Shown here: in pieces, positions 1 to 6,127 of the stretch | Layout: each line of letters starts with the position of its first letter | Numbering within the stretch: the stretch's first letter is position 1 | Source: Gammaproteobacteria bacterium | Lineage (GTDB): Bacteria > Pseudomonadota > Gammaproteobacteria > Burkholderiales > Thiobacillaceae | Assembly (NCBI GenBank): GCA_018820745.1 | Contig: JAHJNP010000101.1 | Location: 1 to 9,012, forward strand | Length of the DNA stretch: 9,012 bases | Reading direction: 5' to 3' | The notes under the pieces: generated by a model | What the model saw: the letters and a program-made list of their open reading frames with translations, nothing else | Databases searched by the model: none | Told to the model about the DNA's origin: nothing | Program-made: the position numbers and the translations under genes

Positions 1-67
1 CGTGATAGCCCTGCAGCATGGTGAGCTGGTAAAGATCGGTGAGCAGGACGCTGTTGGCAGGGTTCAT
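1..67 (-). CDS. pncB: Nicotinate phosphoribosyltransferase, N-terminal fragment (cut by window edge)
   Basis: Only the first 22 codons lie in the window. They encode MNPANSVLLTD followed by LYQLTMLQGYH. The LLTDLYQLTM stretch is the characteristic start of nicotinate phosphoribosyltransferases, which join nicotinate and PRPP (with ATP) to give nicotinate mononucleotide in the NAD salvage route. The ATG overlaps the stop codon of the upstream nicotinamidase gene (ATGA, four shared bases), so the two are very probably co-transcribed and translationally coupled. They are consecutive enzymes: nicotinamidase makes the nicotinate that this enzyme uses. The call rests on a short stretch and on the context; the rest of the gene lies outside the window. 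Confidence 0.78.
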   Translation of the reverse strand, partial: MNPANSVLLTDLYQLTMLQGYH

Positions 68-678
68 GCAGCCTGGCCGTCCAGCGTGATGAACTGCGCG
101 CCGAGACTGGTCATCTCCGCCTCGGCACGCTGGCCGTCGCCGGGCCGGACGTCCACCGCGCGGATCGCGTCGGCCAGCACGAACACCTCGTAGCCGAGCC
201 GCCGGGCATCCCGCACCGTGTTGAGCACGCAGTAATCCGTGGTCAGCCCGCCGACGAACAGGCGGCGGATGCCGGCCTCGCGCAGATGGCTGTCCAGATC
301 GGTGCCCTGGAAGCTGGAATAGGCTTCCCGATCCCGCGAAGTCGCCTTGGAGATCACCGTGGTGTCAGGCGGCAGCGTGAGCGCCGCCGCGAAGTCCGCG
401 CCGTGCGTGCCCGCCACGCAATGGACCGGCCACGGCCCGCCTTGTGCGTGGAAGGAGCAGTGGCGCAAGGGGTGCCAGTCGCGCGTGGCATAGACCGGCA
501 GGCTATGCGACTGGAATGCGTCGATATAGCGATTGAGCACCGGCACCACCTCGTCGCCGCCCGCCACCGCCAGGGCCCCGCCCGGCAGGAAATCGTTCTG
601 GATGTCGGTGACCAGCAGCACGTCGCCAGGCTGCAGCTGCCAGCCTTCCCGTTCGGATGATGTGGTTGCAGCGTTCAT
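64..678 (-). CDS. pncA: Nicotinamidase (nicotinamide -> nicotinate + NH3)
   Basis: A 204-residue protein of the isochorismatase-like cysteine hydrolase family, close to the usual nicotinamidase length. The signature TDIQNDFLPGGALAV (residues 24-38) carries the catalytic Asp25. Lys111 (VISKATSRD) and Cys150 (GGLTTDYCVLNTV) complete the catalytic triad. Metal ligands are likely Asp67 and His69 (RDWHPLRH) and His86 (WPVHCV). It deamidates nicotinamide in the cytoplasm as the first step of NAD salvage. The start is supported by a GAGGAAA ribosome site about nine bases upstream on the minus strand. The stop overlaps the ATG of pncB. A small GC-rich hairpin (703-716) lies in the leader but is too far from the ribosome site to cover it. 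The interspersed repeat at 737-937 lies upstream, between this gene and the 56-residue gene. Confidence 0.94.
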   Translation of the reverse strand: MNAATTSSEREGWQLQPGDVLLVTDIQNDFLPGGALAVAGGDEVVPVLNRYIDAFQSHSLPVYATRDWHPLRHCSFHAQGGPWPVHCVAGTHGADFAAALTLPPDTTVISKATSRDREAYSSFQGTDLDSHLREAGIRRLFVGGLTTDYCVLNTVRDARRLGYEVFVLADAIRAVDVRPGDGQRAEAEMTSLGAQFITLDGQAA

Positions 679-736
679 GTCGGCTTTCCTCTCGCCCCGA
701 TGCGGGCATGCGCCCGGCTATCCGGTTCGCAGCGCC

Positions 737-937
737 AGGGAAGCGCTGATTGATTCGGTATGGCTGTCATTGCGAGGCGCGCAGCGACGCGGCATACGAT
801 TCCACATGGGCTTCAGCCCATAGTGGATCGGAGTCCTTTGGGCAATCCAGAAATGCCCGCTTAATCAATACGCTGGATTGCCGCGCGAGTTTATGCCCTC
901 TGGGTACTCGCAATGACGAATCAATCAGCGCTTCCCT
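737..937. repeat. Palindromic interspersed repeat, copy 1 (about 0.2 kb, MITE/REP-like)
   Basis: The ends are perfect 21-bp inverted repeats (737-757 and 917-937), containing GCGCTGATTGATTCG and its complement. Further inverted pairs lie inside: TCATTGCGAG (767-776) with CTCGCAATGA (907-916), GGCATA (791-796) with TATGCC (892-897), and GGCAATCCAG (841-850) with CTGGATTGCC (873-882). There is also a hairpin at 801-827 (TCCAC ATGGGCT, loop TC, AGCCCAT, bulged A, GTGGA). The left arm carries an extra 9 bases (758-766) that the right arm lacks. A second, diverged copy lies at 6128-6332. No transposase is encoded, so it would be a non-autonomous element if mobile. Its right end supplies two bases of the stop codon of the minus-strand gene at 936-1106. 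Confidence 0.88.
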
Positions 938-1106
938 AGTGCAATTCTTCGTCCTGATCGTGATGGAAGACCAGTTCTCCCAACTCGACCTTGACCGGTT
1001 CGCCCAGCGGCTGCTCGGCCACATCCACCGCCTGAAACAGCCACTGGCCATCCACCAGCCAGCAGTAGCCGAACTGCTCCTTGTAAAAACATTCCTTGGG
1101 TTCCAT
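936..1106 (-). CDS. Hypothetical 56-residue protein
   Basis: A short minus-strand gene starting with ATG at 1106 and ending in TAG at 936. The product begins MEPKECFYKEQFGYCWLVDG and ends in an acidic, His-containing tail (FHHDQDEELH). It has two Cys (6 and 15), several aromatic residues and no membrane segment or signal peptide. An AAGGCGAG ribosome site lies just upstream of the ATG, which favours this start over an upstream in-frame ATG at 1151. The gene diverges from the PRPP synthetase gene. Its stop codon overlaps the end of the palindromic repeat, so the repeat may have trimmed or replaced the original C-terminus. I do not recognise the family. The frame stays open far upstream opposite the PRPP synthetase gene, but that is an effect of GC-rich antisense. 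Confidence 0.6.
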   Translation of the reverse strand: MEPKECFYKEQFGYCWLVDGQWLFQAVDVAEQPLGEPVKVELGELVFHHDQDEELH

Positions 1107-1148
1107 GGTTCTCGCCTTGGTTGTGGGCAGACCTCCATTTGAGTCTGG

Positions 1149-1158
1149 CATATTATGA
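1149..1158. promoter_or_regulatory. Possible -10 region in the divergent intergenic segment
   Basis: The 84-base gap between the 56-residue gene and the PRPP synthetase gene contains one AT-rich spot, CATATTATG. It offers a TATTAT-type -10 on the plus strand (1151-1156) and CATAAT on the minus strand. I see no convincing -35 box at the right distance on either strand. A weak 5-bp inverted repeat (CAGAC 1128-1132, GTCTG 1143-1147) lies next to it. Low confidence. Confidence 0.28.
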
Positions 1159-1178
1159 AAATGCTGCCAGCCGCCATT

Positions 1179-1184
1179 GAGGAG
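1179..1184 (+). promoter_or_regulatory. Ribosome binding site fixing the PRPP synthetase start at 1191
   Basis: GAGGAG lies six bases before the ATG at 1191. The in-frame ATG at 1155 has no such site and would add 12 residues that do not resemble the family N-terminus, so the start is placed at 1191. Confidence 0.7.
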
Positions 1185-1190
1185 ACACCG

Positions 1191-2177
1191 ATGACCCCGG
1201 ATGCGCTTTGCCTGTTTGCACTTGATGCCAGCCGCGCCTACGGCGAACGGGTGGCCGCGGCGCTGGGGGTCGCGCTGTCGAGCCACGAGGAACGGGAATT
1301 CGAGGACGGCGAGCACAAGGCGCGGCCGCTGGAAAACGTGCGCGGCAAGGATGTCTACGTGATCCAGTCGCTCTACGGCGAGCCGGGCATGAGCGCCAAC
1401 GACAAGCTGGTCCGCCTGCTGTTTTTCATCGGCGCCCTGAAGGACGCCTCGGCCGGCCGGGTCACCGCCGTGTGCCCCTATCTTGCCTATTCGCGCAAGG
1501 ACCGCAGAACCAAGTCGCGCGACCCGGTCAGCAGCCGCTATGTCGCCCAGCTGTTCGAAGCCGCGGGCACCGACCGCATGGTGACCCTCGACGTCCACAA
1601 CGCGGCCGCCTACCAGAATGCCTTCCGCATCCCGGCCGAGCATCTCGAAGCCCAGGGCCTGTTCGTCACCTGGTTCGCGGCGCATCTGGAGGACGAGCCG
1701 ATCGTGGTGGTGTCGCCCGACGCCGGCGGGGTGAAGCGGGCCGAAGCCTTCCGCCGGGCCCTCAGCCAGGCGCTCGACCGTCCCATCGCGGCCGCCTTCA
1801 TGGAAAAGCGCCGCAGCGAAGGCGTGGTGTCGGGCGAAGCGGTGGTGGGCGATGTCGGCGGCATGACCGCGATCATTCTTGACGACCTGATCGGCACCGG
1901 CACCACGCTGGCGCGGGCCGCTGCCGCCTGCAAGGCGCTGGGGGCCAACCGGGTTTACGCCGCGGCCAGCCACGGCATGTTCGTCGGCGCGGCGGGCGCG
2001 GTGCTGGCCGACCCGGCGCTGGATAAGGTGCTGGTCACCGATTCCATTCCGCCCTTCCGGCTGCCGCCGGCGCTGCTGGGCAGCCGGGTGGCGGTGCTGA
2101 CCTCCGCGCCGCTGTTCGCCGAGGCCATCTACCGCCTGCACAGCGGCGGCTCGCTGGTCGAACTGCTGCAGGTCTAA
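1191..2177 (+). CDS. prs: Ribose-phosphate pyrophosphokinase (PRPP synthetase)
   Basis: A 328-residue protein with the PRPP synthetase layout: two phosphoribosyltransferase-type domains. Visible family landmarks are FEDGE (37-41), the flexible active-site loop [20 protein letters not shown] (96-115), [13 protein letters not shown] (133-145, where family members have DLH), [13 protein letters not shown] (172-184), MEKRR (204-208), and the ribose-5-phosphate/PRPP loop [13 protein letters not shown] (228-240). The enzyme makes PRPP from ribose 5-phosphate and ATP in the cytoplasm. In the last loop, Gly235 stands where bacterial housekeeping enzymes usually have Asp (DDMIDTAGT), so this may be a divergent paralogue rather than the main Prs. 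It diverges from the 56-residue gene, near pncA-pncB, which would consume its product. Its stop lies 6 bp from the stop of the convergent kinase-like gene. Start chosen at 1191 on the ribosome site. Confidence 0.87.
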   Translation: MTPDALCLFALDASRAYGERVAAALGVALSSHEEREFEDGEHKARPLENVRGKDVYVIQSLYGEPGMSANDKLVRLLFFIGALKDASAGRVTAVCPYLAYSRKDRRTKSRDPVSSRYVAQLFEAAGTDRMVTLDVHNAAAYQNAFRIPAEHLEAQGLFVTWFAAHLEDEPIVVVSPDAGGVKRAEAFRRALSQALDRPIAAAFMEKRRSEGVVSGEAVVGDVGGMTAIILDDLIGTGTTLARAAAACKALGANRVYAAASHGMFVGAAGAVLADPALDKVLVTDSIPPFRLPPALLGSRVAVLTSAPLFAEAIYRLHSGGSLVELLQV

Positions 2178-2183
2178 GCCCGC

Positions 2184-3239
2184 TCAGCCTGCGGCCGAGT
2201 CGGCGTGCCGTTGTGCCCATTCGAGATAGTCCCTGGCCGTGGCAATCCACTTTTCCGGCCGATGCCGGCCGTCATCGCGCAAATGCCAGAAGGCGAGCTT
2301 GGCGCGCAGCATCGCCCGGCAGCTCTGGTAGAAATGCAGCAGCGCCACGGGCGGGGCGTCGCCGCTCGCCTCGGCATAGCCGTCCAGCAGCCAGCGGGCC
2401 ACGTGCGGCGCGTGCAGTCGCTCGCACTCCAGCGCCAGATAACCCAGCTCGTCGGCCGGATCGAGGATGCGGAATTCGCGCTTGAACTCCAGGCAGTCGA
2501 TGACGACCGGTTCGGCCAGCAGGCACACATGCTCCGGCCGCAAGTCGCCATGCCCCTCGACGATGCGGCCCGCCTGCACGCGCTGATCGAACCATTCGGC
2601 ATGGCGTTGCAAAAAATCAAGCTGGAAGCGGGCGAGTCCCGCCGGCACGTCGCGGGGCAGGCCGAATTCCGGGCTGCCGAGTTCACGCAGGTTGTCCTCG
2701 ATTCGTCCGGCCAGCGATTGCCGATACGTCGCTGGCGTGAGCGGTTCCGCAGGCAGCGCGGCATAGAAGCGGGCAAGCCGCTGGGCCAGTTGCCTGATGT
2801 CCGCATGCTCGACCCCTCCGTTGCGCAGCAGATGGTCGAGCATGCGGCCCGCCGGCAGCCGCCGCATCCGCACCAGCCAGTCGACGGTCTCCCCTGCCCC
2901 GCCCAAGCTCAGGCGGCCCGCCGCGTCCACCGCCAGCGGGACCACCCCGAGGTAGACCTCGGGGGCCAGGCGGCGGTTGAGCCGAACTTCAACCACGCAG
3001 TCCAGGCGCCGCGCCTCGACCGTGCTGAAGTCGAGGTAGTCGTAGCGCACCGGCTTTTTCAGCTTGTAGGCATGGGAATCGGTCAGAAAAACCCAGGACA
3101 TGTGGGTCTCCACCGCGTCCACCCGCGACGGCGCCCCGGGGTAGGCATCCGGCCGGCCGAGGAAGCCGAGCTTGGCTTCGAGGTTGACGACGGCCTGCTC
3201 CGGCCGGCTTGAAACGTGTGGGGGGCGGCTTTTGTCCAT
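2184..3239 (-). CDS. Aminoglycoside phosphotransferase-like kinase domain protein (COG2187 type)
   Basis: A 351-residue protein with a protein-kinase-like/APH fold. Near the N-terminus, HMSWVFLTDSHAYKLKKPV (46-64) matches the opening motif of the COG2187 family; Lys59, Lys61 and Lys62 are candidates for nucleotide contact. VRMRRLP (123-129) would be the hinge. HGDLRPEHV (230-238) is the catalytic loop with Asp232, and VIDCLEF (246-252) supplies the metal-binding Asp248. The substrate is unknown; resistance to an aminoglycoside should not be assumed. Many COG2187 proteins carry a C-terminal P-loop ATPase domain, but this one ends soon after the kinase fold and no P-loop is seen. The ATG at 3239 has no good ribosome site, so the exact start is uncertain. 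It converges with the PRPP synthetase gene and diverges from the gene at 3364. Confidence 0.85.
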   Translation of the reverse strand: MDKSRPPHVSSRPEQAVVNLEAKLGFLGRPDAYPGAPSRVDAVETHMSWVFLTDSHAYKLKKPVRYDYLDFSTVEARRLDCVVEVRLNRRLAPEVYLGVVPLAVDAAGRLSLGGAGETVDWLVRMRRLPAGRMLDHLLRNGGVEHADIRQLAQRLARFYAALPAEPLTPATYRQSLAGRIEDNLRELGSPEFGLPRDVPAGLARFQLDFLQRHAEWFDQRVQAGRIVEGHGDLRPEHVCLLAEPVVIDCLEFKREFRILDPADELGYLALECERLHAPHVARWLLDGYAEASGDAPPVALLHFYQSCRAMLRAKLAFWHLRDDGRHRPEKWIATARDYLEWAQRHADSAAG

Positions 3240-3288
3240 TGCTTAATCATAGGCGAGCCGCGCGCTCGCTCCTGTTCGAAAAGCCATC

Positions 3289-3297
3289 TGCTATACC
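3289..3297 (+). promoter_or_regulatory. Possible extended -10 promoter element
   Basis: TGCTATACC matches the extended -10 form (TGnTATAAT) at six to seven positions and lies in the divergent gap before the gene at 3364. No clear -35 box accompanies it. It would start the plus-strand run of genes. Low confidence. Confidence 0.33.
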
Positions 3298-3353
3298 TTC
3301 AATCAAGCAGTGGTTTTGAAAATCACGATTCCTCAATGTGATCCCAGACAAGC

Positions 3354-3359
3354 AGGAAA
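3354..3359 (+). promoter_or_regulatory. Ribosome binding site fixing the start at 3364
   Basis: AGGAAA lies four bases before the ATG at 3364. Earlier in-frame codons from 3310 lack a site and would extend into the presumed promoter, so 3364 is preferred. Confidence 0.6.
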
Positions 3360-3363
3360 CGCC

Positions 3364-3864
3364 ATGATCCGTAATCCAATCGATGTTTCAAGCCGCGTCA
3401 GTTCACGTTTGTCCGCGCTGCTCAGCAGCCGGGCCAACAATCCGGAATGCGAGCAACCCGTTTCCCTCATGGCGGTGCGCCGCTTTCTCGCCGACCTGCT
3501 GCCGGACGACTTCAACGAGGCCGAGCGACTGCACCACTTTGACGTCGACATCTCGATCCTCGACGAACTGGACGCCCTGATCGAGGAGTTCGGCGGCGCC
3601 GCACTGGCCATCGATTTTGTGCAGGCCAGCGCCAGCGAATCCTTGTCGCGTGCGATTGAGGCGGTGGTCGGCGACGAGAACCGCGAAAATCCGCCAACGC
3701 TTTCCACTGTCAGGGACGCCATCCTGGCCGGCCTGGGCGCGCGGCTGGTGGGCGACGGCGAACTGGAGGACGACGAGGACGACACGCTGCTGTCCGAGAT
3801 CGACGCGCTGATCGAACGTTTTGGCGAAGACACCCTCGCCGAAGAACTGCTGCGCTATGAGTAG
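3364..3864 (+). CDS. Hypothetical acidic protein with two related halves
   Basis: A 166-residue protein of unknown function. It contains an internal duplication. Residues 32-86 run from PVSLMAVRRFLADLLP to ILDELDALIEEFGGAALAID; residues 111-163 run from PTLSTVRDAILAGLG to LLSEIDALIERFGEDTLAEE. The clearest shared core is (D/S)E(L/I)DALIE(E/R)FG. Both halves look alpha-helical and rich in Asp and Glu, and the second has an acidic patch (GELEDDEDD, 132-140). There is no signal peptide, membrane segment or Cys motif. The N-terminal 30 residues are Ser/Arg-rich and not repeated. The gene heads a plus-strand run and is followed after 33 bases by a small membrane-protein gene. A helical protein-binding or scaffold role is possible but only a guess. 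Confidence 0.75.
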   Translation: MIRNPIDVSSRVSSRLSALLSSRANNPECEQPVSLMAVRRFLADLLPDDFNEAERLHHFDVDISILDELDALIEEFGGAALAIDFVQASASESLSRAIEAVVGDENRENPPTLSTVRDAILAGLGARLVGDGELEDDEDDTLLSEIDALIERFGEDTLAEELLRYE

Positions 3865-3897
3865 CCCGTCCCTGATCGATGCGAAGGAACATTCGAC

Positions 3898-4059
3898 ATG
3901 TTGAGGTATCGACGTTCAAGGCGTGCACTGGCGCTGTTTCTGGTGGTGCTGGGCGGCACGATGATGTTCCTGGCGCCCGAGGTATGGGGCGGCCTCGCGG
4001 TGCTGGCGCTGGGCGTGGTGATCGAACTGGTCGGCATTGCGCTGGAGCGCAGAACCTAG
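3898..4059 (+). CDS. Small two-helix membrane protein, 53 residues
   Basis: A short gene with ATG at 3898 and TAG at 4057-4059. A GAAGGA ribosome site lies nine bases upstream. The product starts with a basic segment (RYRRSRR, residues 3-9), then a hydrophobic stretch at about 10-26 (ALALFLVVLGGTMMFLA), a short APEVW turn, and a second hydrophobic stretch at about 30-49, ending ERRT. By the positive-inside rule both ends should face the cytoplasm, giving a helical hairpin in the inner membrane. It lies between the duplicated acidic protein and the DJ-1/PfpI gene, all on the same strand, with gaps of 33 and 39 bases. I do not recognise the family. The regular coding pattern and ribosome site make it a likely real gene. 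Confidence 0.68.
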   Translation: MLRYRRSRRALALFLVVLGGTMMFLAPEVWGGLAVLALGVVIELVGIALERRT

Positions 4060-4098
4060 CAGGCCTCGCATCGCGAAGAGATCCCATCAGGAGTTGAC

Positions 4099-4611
4099 AT
4101 GAAAGCATTGATTATCAGCGCCGATCATTTCGAGGATTCCGAGCTTCTGTTTCCGTTCTACCGGCTGCAGGAAGCAGGACTGGGGGTGGACGTCGCCTCC
4201 ATTTCCAGGGGGAAAATCCACGGCAAGCACGGCTACGAAGTCGTCGCCGACATGGCGCTGCGGGATGTCGACCCGAAGGCATACGACCTGCTCGTGCTCC
4301 CCGGCGGCAAGGCGCCCGCAACCCTGCGCAAGGAGGCGGCCGCCATCGCGATCGCACAGGACTTCATGCACGGCAATAAACCGGTCGCCGCCATCTGCCA
4401 TGGGCCGCAGATCCTGATCAGCGCCGGCGTGATGGTGGGGCGGCGCGCCACCTGCTCCCACTCGGTCGCCGAGGAGCTGAAACAGGCAGGCGCCCTGTAC
4501 GAAGACCAGGAAGTGGTGGTGGACGGCAAGCTGGTCACGTCCCGACAGCCCGCCGACCTGCCCGCCTTCATGCGTGAAATGCTCAAGCTGCTGGCAAATC
4601 CCTCACGGTGA
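4099..4611 (+). CDS. DJ-1/PfpI family protein (class I glutamine amidotransferase-like fold)
   Basis: A 170-residue protein closely resembling the PfpI/YhbO branch of the DJ-1 superfamily and of the usual length. Near the N-terminus, SADHFEDSEL (7-16) supplies the conserved acidic residue Glu12 next to the active site. LLVLPGGKAP (64-73) and the nucleophile elbow AAICHGPQILISAG (97-110) place the reactive Cys100 with His101. The C-terminal VVVDGKLVTSRQPADLPAF is also typical. Members are described as intracellular proteases, glyoxalase III or deglycase-type enzymes in protection against carbonyl stress; the exact activity cannot be told from sequence. It is probably cytoplasmic, with no signal peptide. 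An AGGAG site lies five bases before the ATG. It follows the 53-residue membrane protein gene by 39 bases. Confidence 0.93.
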   Translation: MKALIISADHFEDSELLFPFYRLQEAGLGVDVASISRGKIHGKHGYEVVADMALRDVDPKAYDLLVLPGGKAPATLRKEAAAIAIAQDFMHGNKPVAAICHGPQILISAGVMVGRRATCSHSVAEELKQAGALYEDQEVVVDGKLVTSRQPADLPAFMREMLKLLANPSR

Positions 4612-4672
4612 ATCCTCCATCGTGCTTTCCGCGTCCTAAGATGAATCAACGATAAGCCTTTTCGAAAACCGG

Positions 4673-4691
4673 GCCGACCCATGATGTCGGC
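4673..4691 (+). other. Small hairpin upstream of the dehydrogenase-like gene
   Basis: GCCGAC (4673-4678) and GTCGGC (4686-4691) form a perfect 6-bp stem with a 7-base loop, ending eight bases before the ATG at 4700. It has no T-tract, so it is not a standard terminator. Because it occupies the place where a ribosome site is expected, it could affect initiation, or be chance. Low confidence. Confidence 0.3.
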
Positions 4692-4699
4692 GTAACAAC

Positions 4700-5596
4700 A
4701 TGAAAAAAACACGGCTTGCCATCATCGGCCTGGGGAATGTGGGACGCCAATGCGCTGAAGCCATCCTGGCCGACCCGGCCAGCGTTCTTGCGGGGGTGGT
4801 ACGGCGCCCAGGCGGGTCGCCGGCTTCCTGGCTGAAAGCACCTGCCGTGACCCATATCAGCGAGCTGAACGAAGTCGATGCCGCGCTCATCTGCGTGCCA
4901 CTCGACGCGGTCATGGGGGTCGCGAAGGATCTGCTGCAAAGCCGCATTCCGGTAGTGGAATGCGCACGCCTCCACGGCGAGGCTTTCCTCGAACACAAAT
5001 CGGAAATCCATCGCGCCGCGCTGCATCGCAAGGTGCCGGCTGTCGTCGGCGCGGGATGCGACCCGGGCGCGCTCTCCCTGTTCCGCAGCCAGTTTGCGTT
5101 GCTGGCGCCCGGCGGGCATACGCAAACCAGCCTCCATACCGGATCAAGCCTGCACCACACGCTGGCCGCTGCAGACATCAAGGGGGTGAGGAAAGCGCTG
5201 GCGACAGAACGCAGGTCAATGGGGGGCGCCCTCCAACGCTATGTTTATGTTGAACTGGAACCCTCGGCAGACGCGGATGACGTGGAGATCGCCATCGTCA
5301 ACGACCCCCTCTTTCTCGATGAACAGACGCTGGTCTTCCCGGTACCCAGCATTGCCGCGCTGGAAGCAACCAATCATGGCGTGATGCTGGAACGCCACGC
5401 CGCATCGGTAGAAACCGGCCATGCCTCATTTCTGCTGGAAGCCCGCTACGACGAGGCGGGGCTCGCTGCGCGGATGATGCTTGCCGCCGCACGCGCATTG
5501 CCGTTTCTGCAGGCGGGGGCCTATTCCCTGCTCGATCTGCCGCCGGGTGTGCTGTGGGGGGAACAGCGTCCGGTTGCGGAAAAGGAGTGGATTTAA
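4700..5596 (+). CDS. NAD(P)-dependent oxidoreductase, diaminopimelate-dehydrogenase-like
   Basis: A 298-residue protein with an N-terminal Rossmann domain (AIIGLGNVGR, residues 7-16; the Arg35-Arg36 pair after the second strand suggests NADPH). The middle and C-terminal parts follow meso-diaminopimelate dehydrogenase: GAGCDPGALSLFRS (117-130) matches the family GWDPG motif, and the protein ends with the SLLDLPPGVLWG segment. That enzyme reductively aminates tetrahydrodipicolinate to meso-diaminopimelate in one step of lysine and cell-wall precursor synthesis. In GCDPG (119-123) Cys replaces the usual Trp, so substrate specificity may differ, and another amino-acid dehydrogenase activity is possible. 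No good ribosome site is seen before the ATG; a hairpin occupies the leader. It is separated from the DJ-1/PfpI gene by 88 bases and from the next gene by 36. Confidence 0.82.
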   Translation: MKKTRLAIIGLGNVGRQCAEAILADPASVLAGVVRRPGGSPASWLKAPAVTHISELNEVDAALICVPLDAVMGVAKDLLQSRIPVVECARLHGEAFLEHKSEIHRAALHRKVPAVVGAGCDPGALSLFRSQFALLAPGGHTQTSLHTGSSLHHTLAAADIKGVRKALATERRSMGGALQRYVYVELEPSADADDVEIAIVNDPLFLDEQTLVFPVPSIAALEATNHGVMLERHAASVETGHASFLLEARYDEAGLAARMMLAAARALPFLQAGAYSLLDLPPGVLWGEQRPVAEKEWI

Positions 5597-5632
5597 GCAA
5601 GTCTTTTTTGATGTCATCAACAGGAGTACAAA

Positions 5633-6127
5633 ATGAAAACCCGATTCACTGACTTCCACCCTGTCCGGCGCGACCGCATGGTCCAGGAAACCCGGCACGA
5701 CACCTACAAGGTCAAGCACAAGCTGCCGGAACCCACGATTTGTCCGCAATGCGGTGCCGTGTTCCACGAAGGGCGCTGGCAATGGCTGGCGCGGCCGGCC
5801 GAGGCCCACGAGGAAATGTGCCCGGCCTGCCACCGCATTCAGGACGCGTTCCCAGCCGGCTATGTGACCGTGAGCGGGCCGTTCTTCAAGGATCACCGCG
5901 AGGAGTTGCTGCATCTGGCCAGGAACGAGGAAGCGCGGGCCAAGGCCGAGCATCCCCTCAAGCGGATCATGAACATCGAGGATCAGGATGACGGCGTCCA
6001 GATCACCACCACCGACATCCATCTCGCCCGCGGCATCGGCGAGGCGCTGCACCATGCCTACCAGGGCGAACTGGAATATCACTACAACGAGCAGGAGAAC
6101 CTGCTGCGCGTGGTGTGGCAACGTTAG
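5633..6127 (+). CDS. Small zinc-ribbon-type protein, BCAM0308-like (function unknown)
   Basis: A 164-residue protein. Residues 37-40 (CPQC) and 63-66 (CPAC) are two CxxC pairs 22 residues apart, a typical four-Cys zinc ribbon. The basic N-terminal part (HPVRRDRMVQE, then DTYKVKHKLPEPTICPQCG) and the overall order resemble a family of proteobacterial proteins named after BCAM0308; I recall the resemblance but cannot run the search. The C-terminal half (about 108-164) is a mixed alpha/beta segment ending LLRVVWQR. No enzymatic motif is visible, and a nucleic-acid-binding or ribosome-related role is only a guess. AGGAG lies six bases before the ATG. Its TAG stop abuts the second palindromic repeat. 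Confidence 0.86.
   Translation: MKTRFTDFHPVRRDRMVQETRHDTYKVKHKLPEPTICPQCGAVFHEGRWQWLARPAEAHEEMCPACHRIQDAFPAGYVTVSGPFFKDHREELLHLARNEEARAKAEHPLKRIMNIEDQDDGVQITTTDIHLARGIGEALHHAYQGELEYHYNEQENLLRVVWQR

Noticed and set aside
750..1142. Open frames through the repeats with products such as HCEARSDAAYD (also near 6139-6324)
   Set aside because: These are translations of the palindromic element itself, seen in both copies, with no ribosome site and no continuation into a conserved protein.
1155..1190. Earlier ATG for the PRPP synthetase gene
   Set aside because: It lacks a ribosome site and adds residues unlike the family start; GAGGAG before 1191 decides the start.
936..2141. A long minus-strand open frame of about 400 codons
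   Set aside because: Apart from its last 56 codons it lies opposite the PRPP synthetase gene, whose product has clear family motifs. Its translation is Gly/Arg/His-rich without motifs, typical of antisense in GC-rich DNA.
2178..2183. Bidirectional terminator between the convergent stops
   Set aside because: Only six bases separate the stops and I see no stem-loop with T-tracts spanning them.
2205..3212. A plus-strand open frame of 335 codons
   Set aside because: It is antisense to the COG2187-type kinase gene, which has intact catalytic motifs; the product looks like low-complexity antisense.
2184..3239. Antibiotic resistance gene
   Set aside because: The resemblance to aminoglycoside phosphotransferases is to the fold and catalytic motifs only; the N-terminal motifs are those of the COG2187 family, which has no established resistance role.
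5597..5632. Possible terminator around the T-run at 5602-5610
   Set aside because: There is a run of Ts but no stable GC-rich stem before it.
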